From NCBI GenBank assembly GCA_002749535.1, contig MZZL01000386.1, positions 558,001-622,000 on the forward strand: DNA of 64,000 bases, in the 5' to 3' direction. The notes under the pieces are model-generated. The model was not told where the DNA came from. It saw only the letters and a list, made by a program, of their open reading frames with translations, and did not search any database. The position numbers were made by a program, and so were the translations under genes. Of this stretch, positions 13,061 through 23,839 are shown in pieces. The DNA comes from Apophysomyces variabilis (taxonomy: Eukaryota; Mucoromycota; Mucoromycetes; Mucorales; Mucoraceae). The stretch's first letter is position 1; the number at the start of each line of letters is the position of its first letter.

Positions 13061-13699
13061 TATCTGCGCAATCAATGAAGATATCACACTCAAACAAACA
13101 CTATTTTCGCAATGACTACCAGTTAGAATGGTATGAAACTGTCAATAATTGCTCTTCACATATCATGTTCTAATGTTTTTTCTACCTAGTAAGTCATTAT
13201 GGGCGATCAGAAACGAACCTGCTATTACTGGCGATGGACTCCGCAAATGGTTTTTGATGCATGGCTCAAACCTGGTCCTTATGTCCTGCCTTAACTGTTC
13301 TCTTCTGCTTAGGCATTATGCTATTTACCATGCTTTGGAGGTCTTTTTTTGCGTTTTGTGCACCTGAGATCGACCTGAAAAGTTTGACCTTGACAGGCCA
13401 ATTTCAGCTTGGATGCCGTAACTAAGTATGCTGTAACCCTGAAACGACATAAGGTATGAGGCCAAAAACAGCACGAAGCCTAGTTCTTTAAACCAACAGT
13501 CGCTAGCATATGTATTGTTGACAACAAAGTACGTCTGTGCGATTTACGCTCGATTCCGTCGCACATGTGGCCAGAATCTATAAGTTCGGATTGCAACTCA
13601 GCGAAAATTTTCGGACGTTGCGCCCAAATTTTTTGAGGTAATATAGAAACATGGCTTCGTTCGGTATCATTTGCCAACGTTTCTTACGAATCTCCCAAT

Positions 13700-14620
13700 A
13701 TGCTGGTCTCCCCCATTTTTAATGTCGATCATAGCGCACTGAAATTCGACTTTGAGGAGTTCATAAAAAATGAGCTGGGGCTTGATTTAGATAGTCAAGT
13801 TAAACGAGAAGGTAATCGATTCTGAGAAGCTGTGAAATGTAACTTACGGTTGAAATCAGATGAGCCGATCTGCAAATATTACTTGAAAGGTGCGTGTACC
13901 AAAGGAGCCAGCTGTCAATTTCGGCATAAAGGTTACGATCGAGACAAAACGGTCGTCTGTAAACATTGGCTGCGCGGATTATGCAAAAAGGGTGATGGCT
14001 GCGAGTTTCTTCATGTTTACAATATGAAAAAGATGCCTGAATGCTGGTTCTACTCCAAGTATGGGGAATGCTGCAATGGGGACGAGTGCATGTATCTTCA
14101 CATCGATCCGGAAAGCAAACAAAAAGAATGCCCATGGTATGCTCGAGGTTTCTGTAAACATGGTATGTTTTGGTTGTTAAATGGTTACTGAGGGGAAACG
14201 ATTAACATTTATATAAACAAAACGATGTCAATAGGCCCCAATTGTCGGCATAAACACGTACGAAAAATGGTGTGTCAGAATTACCTCACGGGATTTTGTC
14301 CGAATGGCCTGAATTGTCCTAATGGGCATCCAAAATATGAGTTACCTGTGATGCATGGCTTGGATAACACAGCAAGCGCAACAGATAAACCACAACAACA
14401 GCAACAGCACCAACAGCAGCAGCAGCATCAACAACAACAACAACAGCAGCAGCAACATGATAGCAGTAACGACGATAGTCAACGGCCGCATATTAACCGA
14501 CCACAAAATGGATTTTACAGACGATTAGAAGATGTAACATGCTATAAATGCGGACAACAGGGCCATTATGCCAATAAATGTCCTCAAGGAAGGGGAGGTG
14601 GTGGTGGTGGACCGAAATAA
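13700..14620 (+). CDS. YTH1: CPSF30/Yth1: polyadenylation factor with five CCCH fingers and a zinc knuckle
   Basis: This is the RNA-binding subunit of the cleavage and polyadenylation factor, which recognises the AAUAAA region during nuclear mRNA 3'-end formation. Exons 13700-13811, 13860-14162 and 14235-14620 join in frame to 266 residues. The N-terminus (MLVSPIFNVDH...FDFEEFIKNELG) is followed by five CCCH fingers from about residue 41 (CKYYLKGACTKGASCQFRH is the first). The fifth spans the last intron. A run of about 30 Gln with a few His (CAA/CAG, 14391-14457) separates finger five from a C-terminal CCHC knuckle, CYKCGQQGHYANKC, as in metazoan CPSF4 and unlike yeast Yth1, which lacks the knuckle. 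The protein ends in a poly-Gly tail. Splice phases all fit. Confidence 0.96.
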
Positions 14621-14659
14621 ACCATATACGCATGCTTAAAACATATCTGTTTCTGTCGC

Positions 14660-14740
14660 GGTCATGTTTACTATAGTTTCGTGGATATTCCCAGTTTTAT
14701 GTGAAATAAATGTAATACGACGTTCTATAGCATACCGATT
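14660..14740 (+). repeat. Dispersed repeat R2, copy A
   Basis: It aligns with 21556-21640 in direct orientation. Shared blocks include GTTCTATAGCAT and a TTTACTATAGTTTCGTGGAT / TTTACTGTAGTTCCGTGAAT pair. By eye about three quarters of positions match. It directly abuts repeat R1 copy B. Confidence 0.6.
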
Positions 14741-14744
14741 TGTT

Positions 14745-15012
14745 ATACCCAGTTTTTATCTTGCTGTTTTATTGTGTTTCTCAATTTTTTCTTTGTAAAA
14801 TGCTCAATGTAGTTTGTACTTTTCATTTCGATGGCAAGGTGATAGAAAACTAGAAATATCATATATTGAATTGGAATATATAATTTGCCAACTTTCTCTC
14901 GTTAGCCTTATCAATTTTAAATAATTCTGGTTATTTGCTTCCAATGATGGGGGGATCAACGAACCAACTCGAATGGAAGAAGAAGGTTTTGCCTACTGCT
15001 CGACGAAAGATT
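14745..15012 (+). repeat. Dispersed repeat R1, copy B
   Basis: Second copy of the segment at 12087-12360, same orientation, about 2.65 kb away. The copies flank CPSF30, so both the downstream region of CCH1 and that of CPSF30 carry this sequence. Small indels and substitutions show that the duplication is not recent. Confidence 0.85.
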
Positions 15013-16177
15013 GTAGTTGTTAATTCAGCATGAATTCTAACCAAACGGCATTCCATCAGTTTTATAAGCAAGATGCATGGGCCATAAGTGTGGAAACAGA
15101 GAGACTTGGTGAGCAAGTGAAATTTCTGCGAACGTTTGGCCAATTATAGCGCTACTTAGGATAGCAATACACAAGGAAGTCAAGGAGAATCAAATGCTTT
15201 CGGGTTATCAATGACTTTTGTTATTAGAGGATGGATACGAATCGATAACCTTAACAGATGATGAACTCTGATTGGATTTTCTAGACCTGCGACATTGCCC
15301 TGTCAGTGCAGGCACACTCTTCTGGCTAAGTACCTTCGGAAAACAACTTTATTTTGATCGAAACACTATACCATGGCAGGGTAGAAGGCGGTCTTTTTTT
15401 CCTTGTACAGGATTGTATAAAATAGTTTCCTAAAAAAAACTGTGCTGAGAGAGTAGGAAAGAGAGTTTGTTTGCTAAACTATTATGGAAACCAAACATTC
15501 GGGGATTAGAACCCATAGTTCGGAGAGCCACAAAAGGAGCGGATCGGCGATGCACATCAAGTTGGTCGCCATGACTAGGAGCAAAGACCGCAAGACCGGG
15601 GATGTTGGTATAAGATCAAGTGCACTTGTCCGTTACAGTATCTCGTTTGTTTTTTTTCAAGTTGAGGCAGCAAAGCATACGAAATATTCTTCTGGCCACA
15701 GTTATAGAAGGTGCATTACTTATTGTATGCGCTCCGGATCATGGAAACACTCTCATTTTCACTTCAACTCACGGTTGCCCGTTCTGGGGCATGTTCAGGC
15801 GATGATACAGTTTATGCATACAACGCTCGGGAACACTGATTACTAATCAATAGTCCATCTGGCAATTAGTCAAATGCATGTATGTCCGGAAACTATTCCT
15901 GATTCAGGGGTGACATTTTACCCTGCATGGCACTCCAATGCATTGAATTAGTAATTCAAGAGTTAATCATCTTTGAAAAAGACAACCTAACAGACATAAG
16001 ATCAAGAAAAGTCGGACGGAAAGGAAGAAATAGTATTATTCGCCAGATGCGATGAGTCTAACAAGCAAATGGACATACTCGATTAACTATGCCTCTACCT
16101 TTTCATTTGCCGGAGTGTGCAACAATAAAAGTGTAAAATAGATGGATGTCATTATTATTATCCTATAGATCTTTATT

Positions 16178-18022
16178 TTATACTTGTAATTCTGCATCTT
16201 CTAACCATGGTATCTTCAATTTAGCACCTTCTGTTGCTGCGATACCCTCTACAACAACCTTTTCGGCACTAGCCACGCAACCTTCCAGTAAAGGGATGCC
16301 TTTCCAGCAATAAGATCCAACAAACCAGATGCCAGAACTACCTTGGCATGGACCCAACTTTGTCTTACCATCGCCACCCTTCAGGGGTACAAACAGATAT
16401 TCGTGTATCATTTTTCTTGATTCAACCGTAACAGTGGCTCGTTCAAACCAAGAAACAGAAATAACATGCTTTGGATCGGGTGCGATGCATGGGTTTGTTG
16501 TTTGTAAATACAGGCATTGATCGTCTGTTTTATGCGTCAAGTTGAGGATATGTGTTGTCATTGTTGTGTCATGAGGATATGGAACGATTAATCGACTCTT
16601 TCCGGGTTGGACTGACGCATCCACTGCAGCTAGATTCAAGATCTGCCAATCTTGTGGATTTGAGGGCAATAATCGCGTGTCGGTATGGTTAATCACAACG
16701 GATGTATCGTATTTAAATGCTTTCAGCATATTCATCTGGCGCTCAAGATCCTGCCTTAACTGCTGATGATGGAATTGACTGGTATCAATATGGTCATAGC
16801 ACTCTTGGAGCATTCGAAGAGCCTGATTGCCTTGAGTGGCGAAGATAACATGATCTGCCTCAAACTTTTTCCCTTTTTCATCAAAAAGGGTAAACCTGTG
16901 AGCATAGCTTGCATTATCTTGTGTTGGTCGAATGGATACGATGGCTGTGCCGAGATGTATATGCTCCAACGGTGCTGCTAACTTTTTTACCACTTCTCGA
17001 ACTCCGCACGAGACAACGTATGATTCTTGAAAAAGGCCGATTGCCATATACTCTAGGGTGGGCATCAACACAACTATCCATTTCTTTTTTTTCTTCTTTT
17101 CCTCGAAGTTTCTCAATTACCAAGAACATCTGCGGCAGGGTATTCAAGCATAGATTGCCAGGAATTCGTGCAAACTGCTGCGAAAAGCGGCACAAAGACG
17201 TGATGCACGAAATAGGGATGGATGCGATATTTCTGGAACCAGGTACCTAACGACATTTGGGCAACGGGATGTGAAGGATTGCGTAAATGCCCACGATGAT
17301 GTAGCCATAAAGCGAGGATCATGAGCCATGTATAAGATATGGAAACAATGATGGCTTGCCAATAAAAGTTGGCCATGGCAGCCAGATACTCCGAGATACT
17401 TTCGGATGATAAAGCAGGTTGACCAAGTCGACCAACCGTGCGTGATCCACTGTAGATCAAATAGGAACGATTCGAGGTGTGGGAGGGAATCTGATCGATA
17501 GGGATGTCGCAAGTTGATGTTTCTGAGTAGATACGATACCAACCAAAACTGAACTTGGCTGGTTTAGCAGGAATATCAAGATGCTTGTACAACTGTACAA
17601 GACGCATATAATAGCCTAAACCGTTAAGCTAATGTTTGTATACTCCTTATTTTTCTTTTATCTAATGTTCGGTACCTGACATGAAAGAACGCATTGGAAC
17701 CTGTAAGATTGTGTTAGACATCAGGTATACATATCGCATAGGCAAAATGAAATATCTCTATTACATCAATTCGGAAGTCCTTATCCTTTTCTCCCACCGA
17801 GATCGAGGATGCATCCATGCCTAACGCTTGACCTTTCTCGAATAGATGCGTCTCAAATTGTGTAGTTGGTGCGGTCGAGTCTGTGTTTCCTTTAGTCAGC
17901 AGATATGCAGCGGTCAGGCCAGCAAGGCCGGATCCTATCACTGCTACTTTGACGGTACGCTCTGAAGTATCTTCCACCTTCTCCAATCCACTTGACACAC
18001 TGTATCGTGGCTGTCCCTGCAT
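16178..18022 (-). CDS. FAD-dependent amine-oxidase-like protein (predicted NAD/FAD-binding, COG2907-like)
   Basis: A Rossmann FAD-binding motif VAVIGSGLAGLTAAYLL begins near residue 28. It is followed by LFEKGQALGMDASSISV and RIDVPMRSFMSGYY, the usual layout of the fungal and bacterial flavin-containing amine oxidoreductase family often found near cyclopropane-fatty-acid synthases. The start ATG is at 18022. Exons are joined near 17770 (a tiny exon encoding PMRSFMS), 17607 and 17053-17113 (DVL to EYMAIGLFQESY). The C-terminal part contains a possible second dinucleotide or substrate region (FEADHVIFATQGNQALRML) and ends with GIWFVGSYCWKGIPLLEGCVASAEKVV, the typical second FAD contact. A hydrophobic stretch (AIIVSISYTWLMILALWL) may anchor it to a membrane. 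The substrate is unknown. Confidence 0.85.
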
Positions 18023-18794
18023 AGCGAAAAGAAAACAGCAGCAACGGGGAACAGCAAGAAAAAACTTATATAAATTTTCCCTGTTGAGGCGCCGATTAAA
18101 ACCCTTTTTCTGATCCTTGTCCAGAAATAGAAAGATCGGGCTTACATTACCATGGATTGGGTGGATTTGCGTGTACCTTCCTTACCTGGATAGCGGACCA
18201 CGTAAGCCCGTCTCTCCAGGGGAGAACCCAAGGAAAGACGGTATCCTACCAGACTTTCGTTGTTTTGTAGTATTATTGATCACGGGAGTTGTATTATTCA
18301 ATGCCTTTTCATTTCTTTCAAAGAATTTCACGATACTTCTGTTTTTTATAGGAATCTAATGTTGACAATGTTAAGGGAGCAATAGAAACTGTGAAAATTG
18401 AGAGGATGCATTGTAAGCAATGTGTGTTCATTTCGATTGAAAGTTTGGTCTAAGGACAAGCGAAGACCTACAATTGGCAAGAGCTCAGCAGCCCAAGGAA
18501 AGAGGACCATAGTTAGCTATCGAGTTGAAAAAGTTAGTTTGACCGCCTATGACACAGCTTGATCAGGAAAATGATTTGCCATGTTTTCTTTTAAGTTAAA
18601 GAGAAAACGTTCAAAGACAAATCCAAAGCTTAGGCCGTATCTTGCATGAAATATCTGGAAACAACTATATTATATCTGAGGTAATCTTTGGAAACCTTTT
18701 TAAGTCAAAGATTCGAGGTAGAATCAGTTAAGATCCTTTCCTATAATAATCTTGCAATTACACTGTCATGTCATTTATTTCATGAAAATTCATT
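18023..18794. other. Intergenic region, no gene seen
   Basis: It lies upstream of the FAD protein gene and downstream of the DUF2235 gene. One open frame near 18117-18359 has no ATG at its 5' end and no domain. I see nothing else to support. Confidence 0.4.
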
Positions 18795-20171
18795 TCAACT
18801 TGGACTCGACGCAGCAGATACATTTCTATCCAAGAGTGTCAAAACTGTTCTAAAGTCCTGATAGGTTCGACTTGGATATCGGGAAGGCTCAGTTGGCCTG
18901 ATCGGATCAATCTTTCCGATGTCTGCAATCCGTCTGTTTCCTAGCTCTGGACTTTGGTTGTAGTACAGCGTCAACACAGCATCCAAATCAGGGATTATCC
19001 GATCTGTCGTCTGGGTCAGTTCACTAATGACCATATTGAATCCAGGAAATAGCGGCGAGAATATGCGCGTCAAAACCTCCCATATTCTTCCAGCCGGACC
19101 GAAAGCGAGGGCATTGTCATAGATATCTCCACTGCCAGTATCTGTAGGGGTCGCAGCCATCATGCTCGCCCTCAAGTCTTGGATGTTGGTATTGATGTTT
19201 TGGATGACCCAAGGCTGCGTATCGTTCTGCCGGATCTTCTCGAGCATCCACTTCAGTACGAGATCGGAGAAAACTTTGTTTGGCTCAATGACTTTCGACA
19301 GCGGAGCGAGGACATTGCCAAGCACGCGTTCAAGCAAGTTCTCTCCGTTACGCAGAAACCGAAATCGCTGGCGGCCAAGATCATAGTGACAGCCGGGGAA
19401 CCATCGCTCGTAGATCTCAAATTGTGGTCCGACTCTTTGTTTGGCTGGCAATGCGCGGCAAGGTGCGAAGCACCAAAGTCGGTCATGGATAGAGAGGGCA
19501 TGGTATACCTTCTCAACTGCACAGGATATTTTATTATCATGAAACTCCTCGAACGCCGGTCCAATTCCAGGATTGAGATATGGGATTCCCAAACTACCCA
19601 CTGTGTCGAACAGACCCATGAACTTAACCGGCGTGGGTACATTGTAGCTAGCTTTATCTTTGAATGCGCGAATTCTCTCGGCTTCTGGGTGGTCCTCAGG
19701 ATCACGACTGCGGTAGATGCGGTAGATCTGTTGATACAGTCTATCAAGCACATCTGGAAGGAGGGGTACTCCATTTCCATCTGTCCGTTTGAGGATGCCA
19801 CAGTTATTGATCATGCCGGCTACACTTCGTACGGTGTAGGCGCCACGACTGAGGCCGAACATCCAGATCTCGTGCTGTGGCGTGTAATGTTCAGTAATAT
19901 ACTTATACACCTCAATGCAGTCTTGATCGATGTCATGGGCAGTAGCACCGTTGAAGACGTATTCCAAGAACGTGCCGCCAAGACCGGCACCAGGGAAATA
20001 GCACGCGTCCACGCCACGGCCGGAATCGTGGTACGAAATTGGTTCTGCTCGTGCAGGGTTATAGAGGGTCATATTGATACCCATCATTTCCGCAAGCAGG
20101 AAGATGTTAGTTTTGGTGTTGGTTTCTGATCCACACCAAGTTCCATCACAAAGGACGATGAGCTTTTTCAT
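18795..20171 (-). CDS. DUF2235 (T6SS Tle1-like alpha/beta-hydrolase domain) protein
   Basis: The single-exon frame begins at ATG 20171 (MKKLIVLCDGTWCG) and encodes 458 residues. KKLIVLCDGTW at the N-terminus, CYFPGAGLGG and the nucleophile elbow FGLSRGAYTVR (about residues 105-115) define the DUF2235 family. These are predicted alpha/beta-hydrolases found in many fungi and in bacterial type VI secretion phospholipase effectors. FMGLFDTVGSLGIP and HALSIHD further on carry the expected acid and histidine regions. Substrate and location are unknown; there is no signal peptide or membrane segment. It is the only long gene here without introns, while its neighbours have several, so transfer or retroposition is possible but not shown. 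The frame stays open upstream of the ATG through a TTG at 20204, so I chose the first ATG. Confidence 0.88.
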   Translation of the reverse strand: MKKLIVLCDGTWCGSETNTKTNIFLLAEMMGINMTLYNPARAEPISYHDSGRGVDACYFPGAGLGGTFLEYVFNGATAHDIDQDCIEVYKYITEHYTPQHEIWMFGLSRGAYTVRSVAGMINNCGILKRTDGNGVPLLPDVLDRLYQQIYRIYRSRDPEDHPEAERIRAFKDKASYNVPTPVKFMGLFDTVGSLGIPYLNPGIGPAFEEFHDNKISCAVEKVYHALSIHDRLWCFAPCRALPAKQRVGPQFEIYERWFPGCHYDLGRQRFRFLRNGENLLERVLGNVLAPLSKVIEPNKVFSDLVLKWMLEKIRQNDTQPWVIQNINTNIQDLRASMMAATPTDTGSGDIYDNALAFGPAGRIWEVLTRIFSPLFPGFNMVISELTQTTDRIIPDLDAVLTLYYNQSPELGNRRIADIGKIDPIRPTEPSRYPSRTYQDFRTVLTLLDRNVSAASSPS

Positions 20172-21214
20172 ATCGGAGGGAAGGTTGACTGAAACGTTGG
20201 GCAAGCAAAGATTCGCCCTCTTTTAAAAGGAAGTTGAAACACTGACAGGATAGCAAAAGATAAACCAGATTTAGTTTACGTCAATCATACTGGATAGCAT
20301 AAATCAAACCCTGGCGAGGAAGTTCAAGCATCTCATAAGTGTAGCAGGAATTATGCAAAACGTAAAAGAATCATACAAGGGATCTCAAGGCCTAGAAGAT
20401 CGCTCGGTAAAACAAACCATAGATCATTGATAGAATCTATTGTTTGCATAGCCCGTGGGACCTTACTCTGACTCTGTGACAGAACGAAGCCCAGTCCTTT
20501 CCTGCAATTGTAAAAGGCTGTTCAGCACTAGATCTCACATTTTCTAAACGAACGCAACTCATTTATATTCTTTAATAATGGCTATCTTTAATCTGCCTGC
20601 TACCTCGCCATCTCCCTCGTATTACTCCTTTTGCTGAATACATTGTCCTGATATTCAGACACTCCAATGTCCCAACATGATTCTGGTCTTTAATCTGGTA
20701 AGAGATCAAAGTGATAGTGATCTGTTTACGTGCTTATGGTGTCTGTGCAGTTGTGCAAAAAGCTCCCCGTCTAGCAAACAATTATTACTTTGCATCGCTT
20801 AAAGTAAGCGTAAGCTCCTGAATGCACTACTTTTAGCTGCAAGGACAAGATCGGACGCCACACAAGGGAATACTCGGGAAAGGAGGAAAGATTTCCGATG
20901 TATATATATATTACAAAGTTGGTACTACTAATGCCTTGTTTCTCTCACTCACATCTGTGTATACAAATCTATACGAAAGAAGACGGTAACCACACTGAAG
21001 AGCGTGCTTGCAAGCTGATAGAGTTTTCGAGCAAGTGTTTGAAAAGTGAAATGAATAAGTATCCATATGACGAAAAATGTCTCACCGAGCTTCTCGGCCA
21101 ATCTATTACACAATGAAAGATGCTCATATTCATTTTCAGTAACTTCGACAGTTGAGCTGTGTACATATTCTGCAAACCTGAGTAGCAAGAGACCTTGCCA
21201 TTGCTTTCGAAATC

Positions 21215-21388
21215 AAACTGGCTAGCTGTATCACCTTGCTATTTGTTTCCTTCTAGCATTTCCCACTTATTTCATTTTATCTGTTCTTCCCTTAACTCAT
21301 TTTGCTGATGTTCCTTCCTTAGCAATAAAGAGAAGAGATTGTGACTACTGTGTAAAGGATATACAGTATTGCATGTAGGATTAACCTT
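21215..21388 (+). repeat. Dispersed repeat R3, copy B
   Basis: It aligns with 12898-13060 in direct orientation, with frequent small indels. See copy A for shared blocks. Confidence 0.65.
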
Positions 21389-21555
21389 GTGTGGGAAACC
21401 CAGTGCAGACTAACTCCCAGCAGGCAGTAAATGTCGCCATGGGAATCCATTGGAGAGCTGTGCGAGTAGCACAGGGTCATTATGCCCTTAAGGAAGAGGA
21501 ATTGGCGCTGATAGACGAAAACAGACCATGTAGACATTTTTATAGATATTTCTGT

Positions 21556-21640
21556 CGTGATCATATTTACTGTAGTTCCGTGAATACTCTCAATTGTATG
21601 TCAATTCAATGTAGTACGAGGTTCTATAGCATTCCGGATG
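21556..21640 (+). repeat. Dispersed repeat R2, copy B
   Basis: It aligns with 14660-14740 in direct orientation. It lies 170 bp downstream of R3 copy B, which suggests an element with R3 and R2 in this order. Confidence 0.6.
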
Positions 21641-22070
21641 GTCTCTATCGTTGTTCTGGTGAGACAACTATCTTGTGCTTATAAGTCCACGATTCACTTC
21701 GAAGGAGGTGGAGTCTCAGCAAAAACTGAAAATGTCAAAGTGTTCCATAACGAGTATTAGAGTTGCATTTCTCCGAGATTTATTCGTTGCAAGAAAAAAC
21801 AAACTGTCTTTTTTTTTGGTATTTATTTGAGTCGCATCACATCTTGGCCATGGACTTTGATTGAGAGAAAAAGAAAGAGAATGTATATGTTGGAGAAGAG
21901 GGATAATGCCTTGACAATTAACGTGTAGTCACGCCTACAAGAATAGTACAAAATGATGACGTCGATTGTACGGATTACTGTGGGAATGCCCGATCCCGGA
22001 CGAAAATTTTTTGTGCAGGCAGCGGGGCGCTATCATTTGAACAAAAACATCGTTTTTTTTAACAGACAGA

Positions 22071-23131
22071 ATGGCACAGCAAGCGAAGCAGGCAGCCCAG
22101 AAGCTTGGTGGAATGTTCCCCAAGGGTTCTGGTAAGGGTTTAGGCTCTGCCACTGGAGCTCTTATTGTGCTCGGCGCATTGGGTTATGGCGTGAATGCAT
22201 CGCTTTTCAACGGTAATAACTTAGGATTCCCTTGACGTTTTCCCCGGAAAATAGAGCTAACGATCGTTGTCGTCCATAGTCGATGGTGGTCACAGAGCCA
22301 TTAAGTACACTCGTCTTTTTGGTGTTCAGAACACTGTGTACAATGAAGGTACTCACTTCATGCTTCCCTGGTTCGAAACACCCATTATCTACGATGTCCG
22401 TGCCAAACCCCGCAATGTCGCTTCTTTGACCGGTACTAAGGGTAAGTTAATCTAACAAAAAGGAAGAGAAGAAAAAGAGAGGAGAAAGAGAATAAAAGAA
22501 AATGCGAAAAAGGAAAGAGCTGATGTTTTGTTGTTGAAAAGACTTGCAAATGGTCAACATCACCTGTCGTGTGCTGTCCAAGCCCCGCGTTGATCAGCTT
22601 GCCACTGTATATCGCACTCTCGGCCAAGACTACGATGAACGTATTCTTCCTTCCATTGTTAACGAAGTTTTGAAATCCGTCGTCGCTCAGTTCACAGCTT
22701 CCCAGCTTATTACTCAGCGTGAACGCGTGTCGCGTCTCGTCCGTGAAAACCTCGTTCGTCGTGCACTTCGCTTCAACATTATTTTGGACGATGTGTCGAT
22801 TACTCACGTTGGATTCTCACCTGTTTTCGAATCTGCTGTCGAAGCTAAGCAGATTGCTCAACAGGATGCTCAGCGTGCAGCCTTCATTGTCGACAAAGCC
22901 CGTCAGGAGAAGCAGTCCGTTATCGTCCGTGCTCAGGGTGAAGCCAAATCTGCTGAATTGATTGGTGAGGCTATCAAGAACAAGCCCGGTTTCTTGGAAT
23001 TGAAGCGAATTGAAGCTGCTCGTGAGATTGCTGCTGTGATTGCCAGAAGCGGCAACCGTGTCATGCTGGATTCGGACACTTTGTTGCTGAATGTCAACAG
23101 TGCAACCGGTGCTAGCAAGGCATCAAAATAA
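22071..23131 (+). CDS. PHB2: Prohibitin-2
   Basis: PHB2 forms a large ring complex with PHB1 in the mitochondrial inner membrane, where it scaffolds membrane proteases and respiratory assembly. Exons 22071-22212, 22280-22441 and 22542-23131 join in frame to 297 residues, the usual length. A single N-terminal hydrophobic anchor (ALIVLGALGYGVNASLF, about residues 31-47) precedes the SPFH/PHB domain. Family signatures include VDGGHRAIKYTRLFGV, GTHFMLPWFETPIIYDVRAK and LRFNIILDDVSITHVGFS. The C-terminal coiled coil is AKQIAQQDAQRAAFIVDKA. The 100-nt second intron is A/G-rich. Prohibitins are PHB2 rather than PHB1 when they carry this longer basic N-terminus. PHB1 is not in the window. Confidence 0.97.
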
Positions 23132-23839
23132 GCATTCAACTGTGAAATAGAACTAGGCGATGGTGGGGCAAAAATAATAAAATATCAAAAGAAAAGTGAT
23201 TAATGCAAATAGACTTTTAAAAAGGGGGAAAGCAAAGCATAGTTCGATGTGGGATATGTTAACCACACTCAACCAAGGATCTTACCTAAGATGAAGATGC
23301 AGTAATTAATTAAAAAGGAGAAGCTAACCATTGTATTAGACAATGGAGTACAGTTTTGGCATATGTGAAGTCACTCACAAGTGAAAAACCTGTTACGCAA
23401 TGAAATCCTTGCACAACGGTGACATTGGTTTCCATTTTTCGGAAATTTAGCCGTAGAAAATCAGGATGCGTCTTACTTGGTTGATCACACAGTTGTCAAT
23501 CTTCGGTCTTGGCATAAGTAATGCAACGTTTTCTAACTTTGGGTCTTGTATCCCGTTGAATGTCAATAGCCTTATAACCATACTCTAGAGGCTTTTTTCT
23601 TTTTTTTTGCAAGCAGTTGGTAAAGCCCTAACGATCAGTAATCTCCAGTTTCTGGGGGCATGCAACTATACATATTCCAAATCTACGTATTCATACTGAT
23701 ATAACCATCCGCAACGCTAATGTTGTTGCTTTTTAATTCAATGGTTATATGTGCAATTGAGACAACATATGCACAAGTGAGACGATTCGAGATAGAACAT
23801 AAGTATAATTTAATTCAAGAGTACATCAGGGCTTTTTTT
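23132..23839. other. Intergenic region between PHB2 and forkhead gene, no gene seen
   Basis: AT-rich convergent 3' region with no open frame worth calling. Confidence 0.5.

Larger units (their letters stand above)
12011..13699. other. Intergenic region with dispersed repeats, no gene seen
   Basis: The region between CCH1 and CPSF30 is AT-rich. It contains two segments that recur elsewhere in the window (12087-12360 and 12898-13060, listed separately). The short open frames here (for example 12160-12384 and 13149-13367) have no domain, and the first lies inside the repeat. I support no gene. Confidence 0.5.
14621..16177. other. Intergenic region with dispersed repeats
   Basis: The region lies between convergent CPSF30 and the FAD protein. 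It holds repeat copies R2 and R1 near its left end. A 120-codon open frame from ATG 15484 has no recognisable domain and a biased, low-confidence composition, so it is not called as a gene. Confidence 0.45.
20172..22070. other. Intergenic region with dispersed repeats
   Basis: The region between the DUF2235 gene and PHB2 holds repeat copies R3 (21215-21388) and R2 (21556-21640). Short frames near 20898-21116 and 21391-21684 look weakly coding, but the second opens with GTG and neither has a known domain. They may belong to a decayed element. The PHB2 promoter and 5' UTR lie at the right end. Confidence 0.45.

Noticed and set aside
15484..15846. 120-codon ATG frame
   Set aside because: No domain, no splice context and Ser/His-rich composition; probably chance in intergenic DNA.
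18117..18359. 80-codon plus-strand frame
   Set aside because: It begins with TTG, has no domain and a hydrophobic T-rich end; not supported as a gene.
19179..20129. 316-codon plus-strand frame opposite the DUF2235 gene
   Set aside because: It is the antisense shadow of a clear single-exon gene; no domain is seen on this strand.
20172..20204. N-terminal extension of the DUF2235 protein
   Set aside because: The frame is open, but the first codon is TTG; the first ATG (20171) directly precedes the conserved KKLIVLCDGTW.
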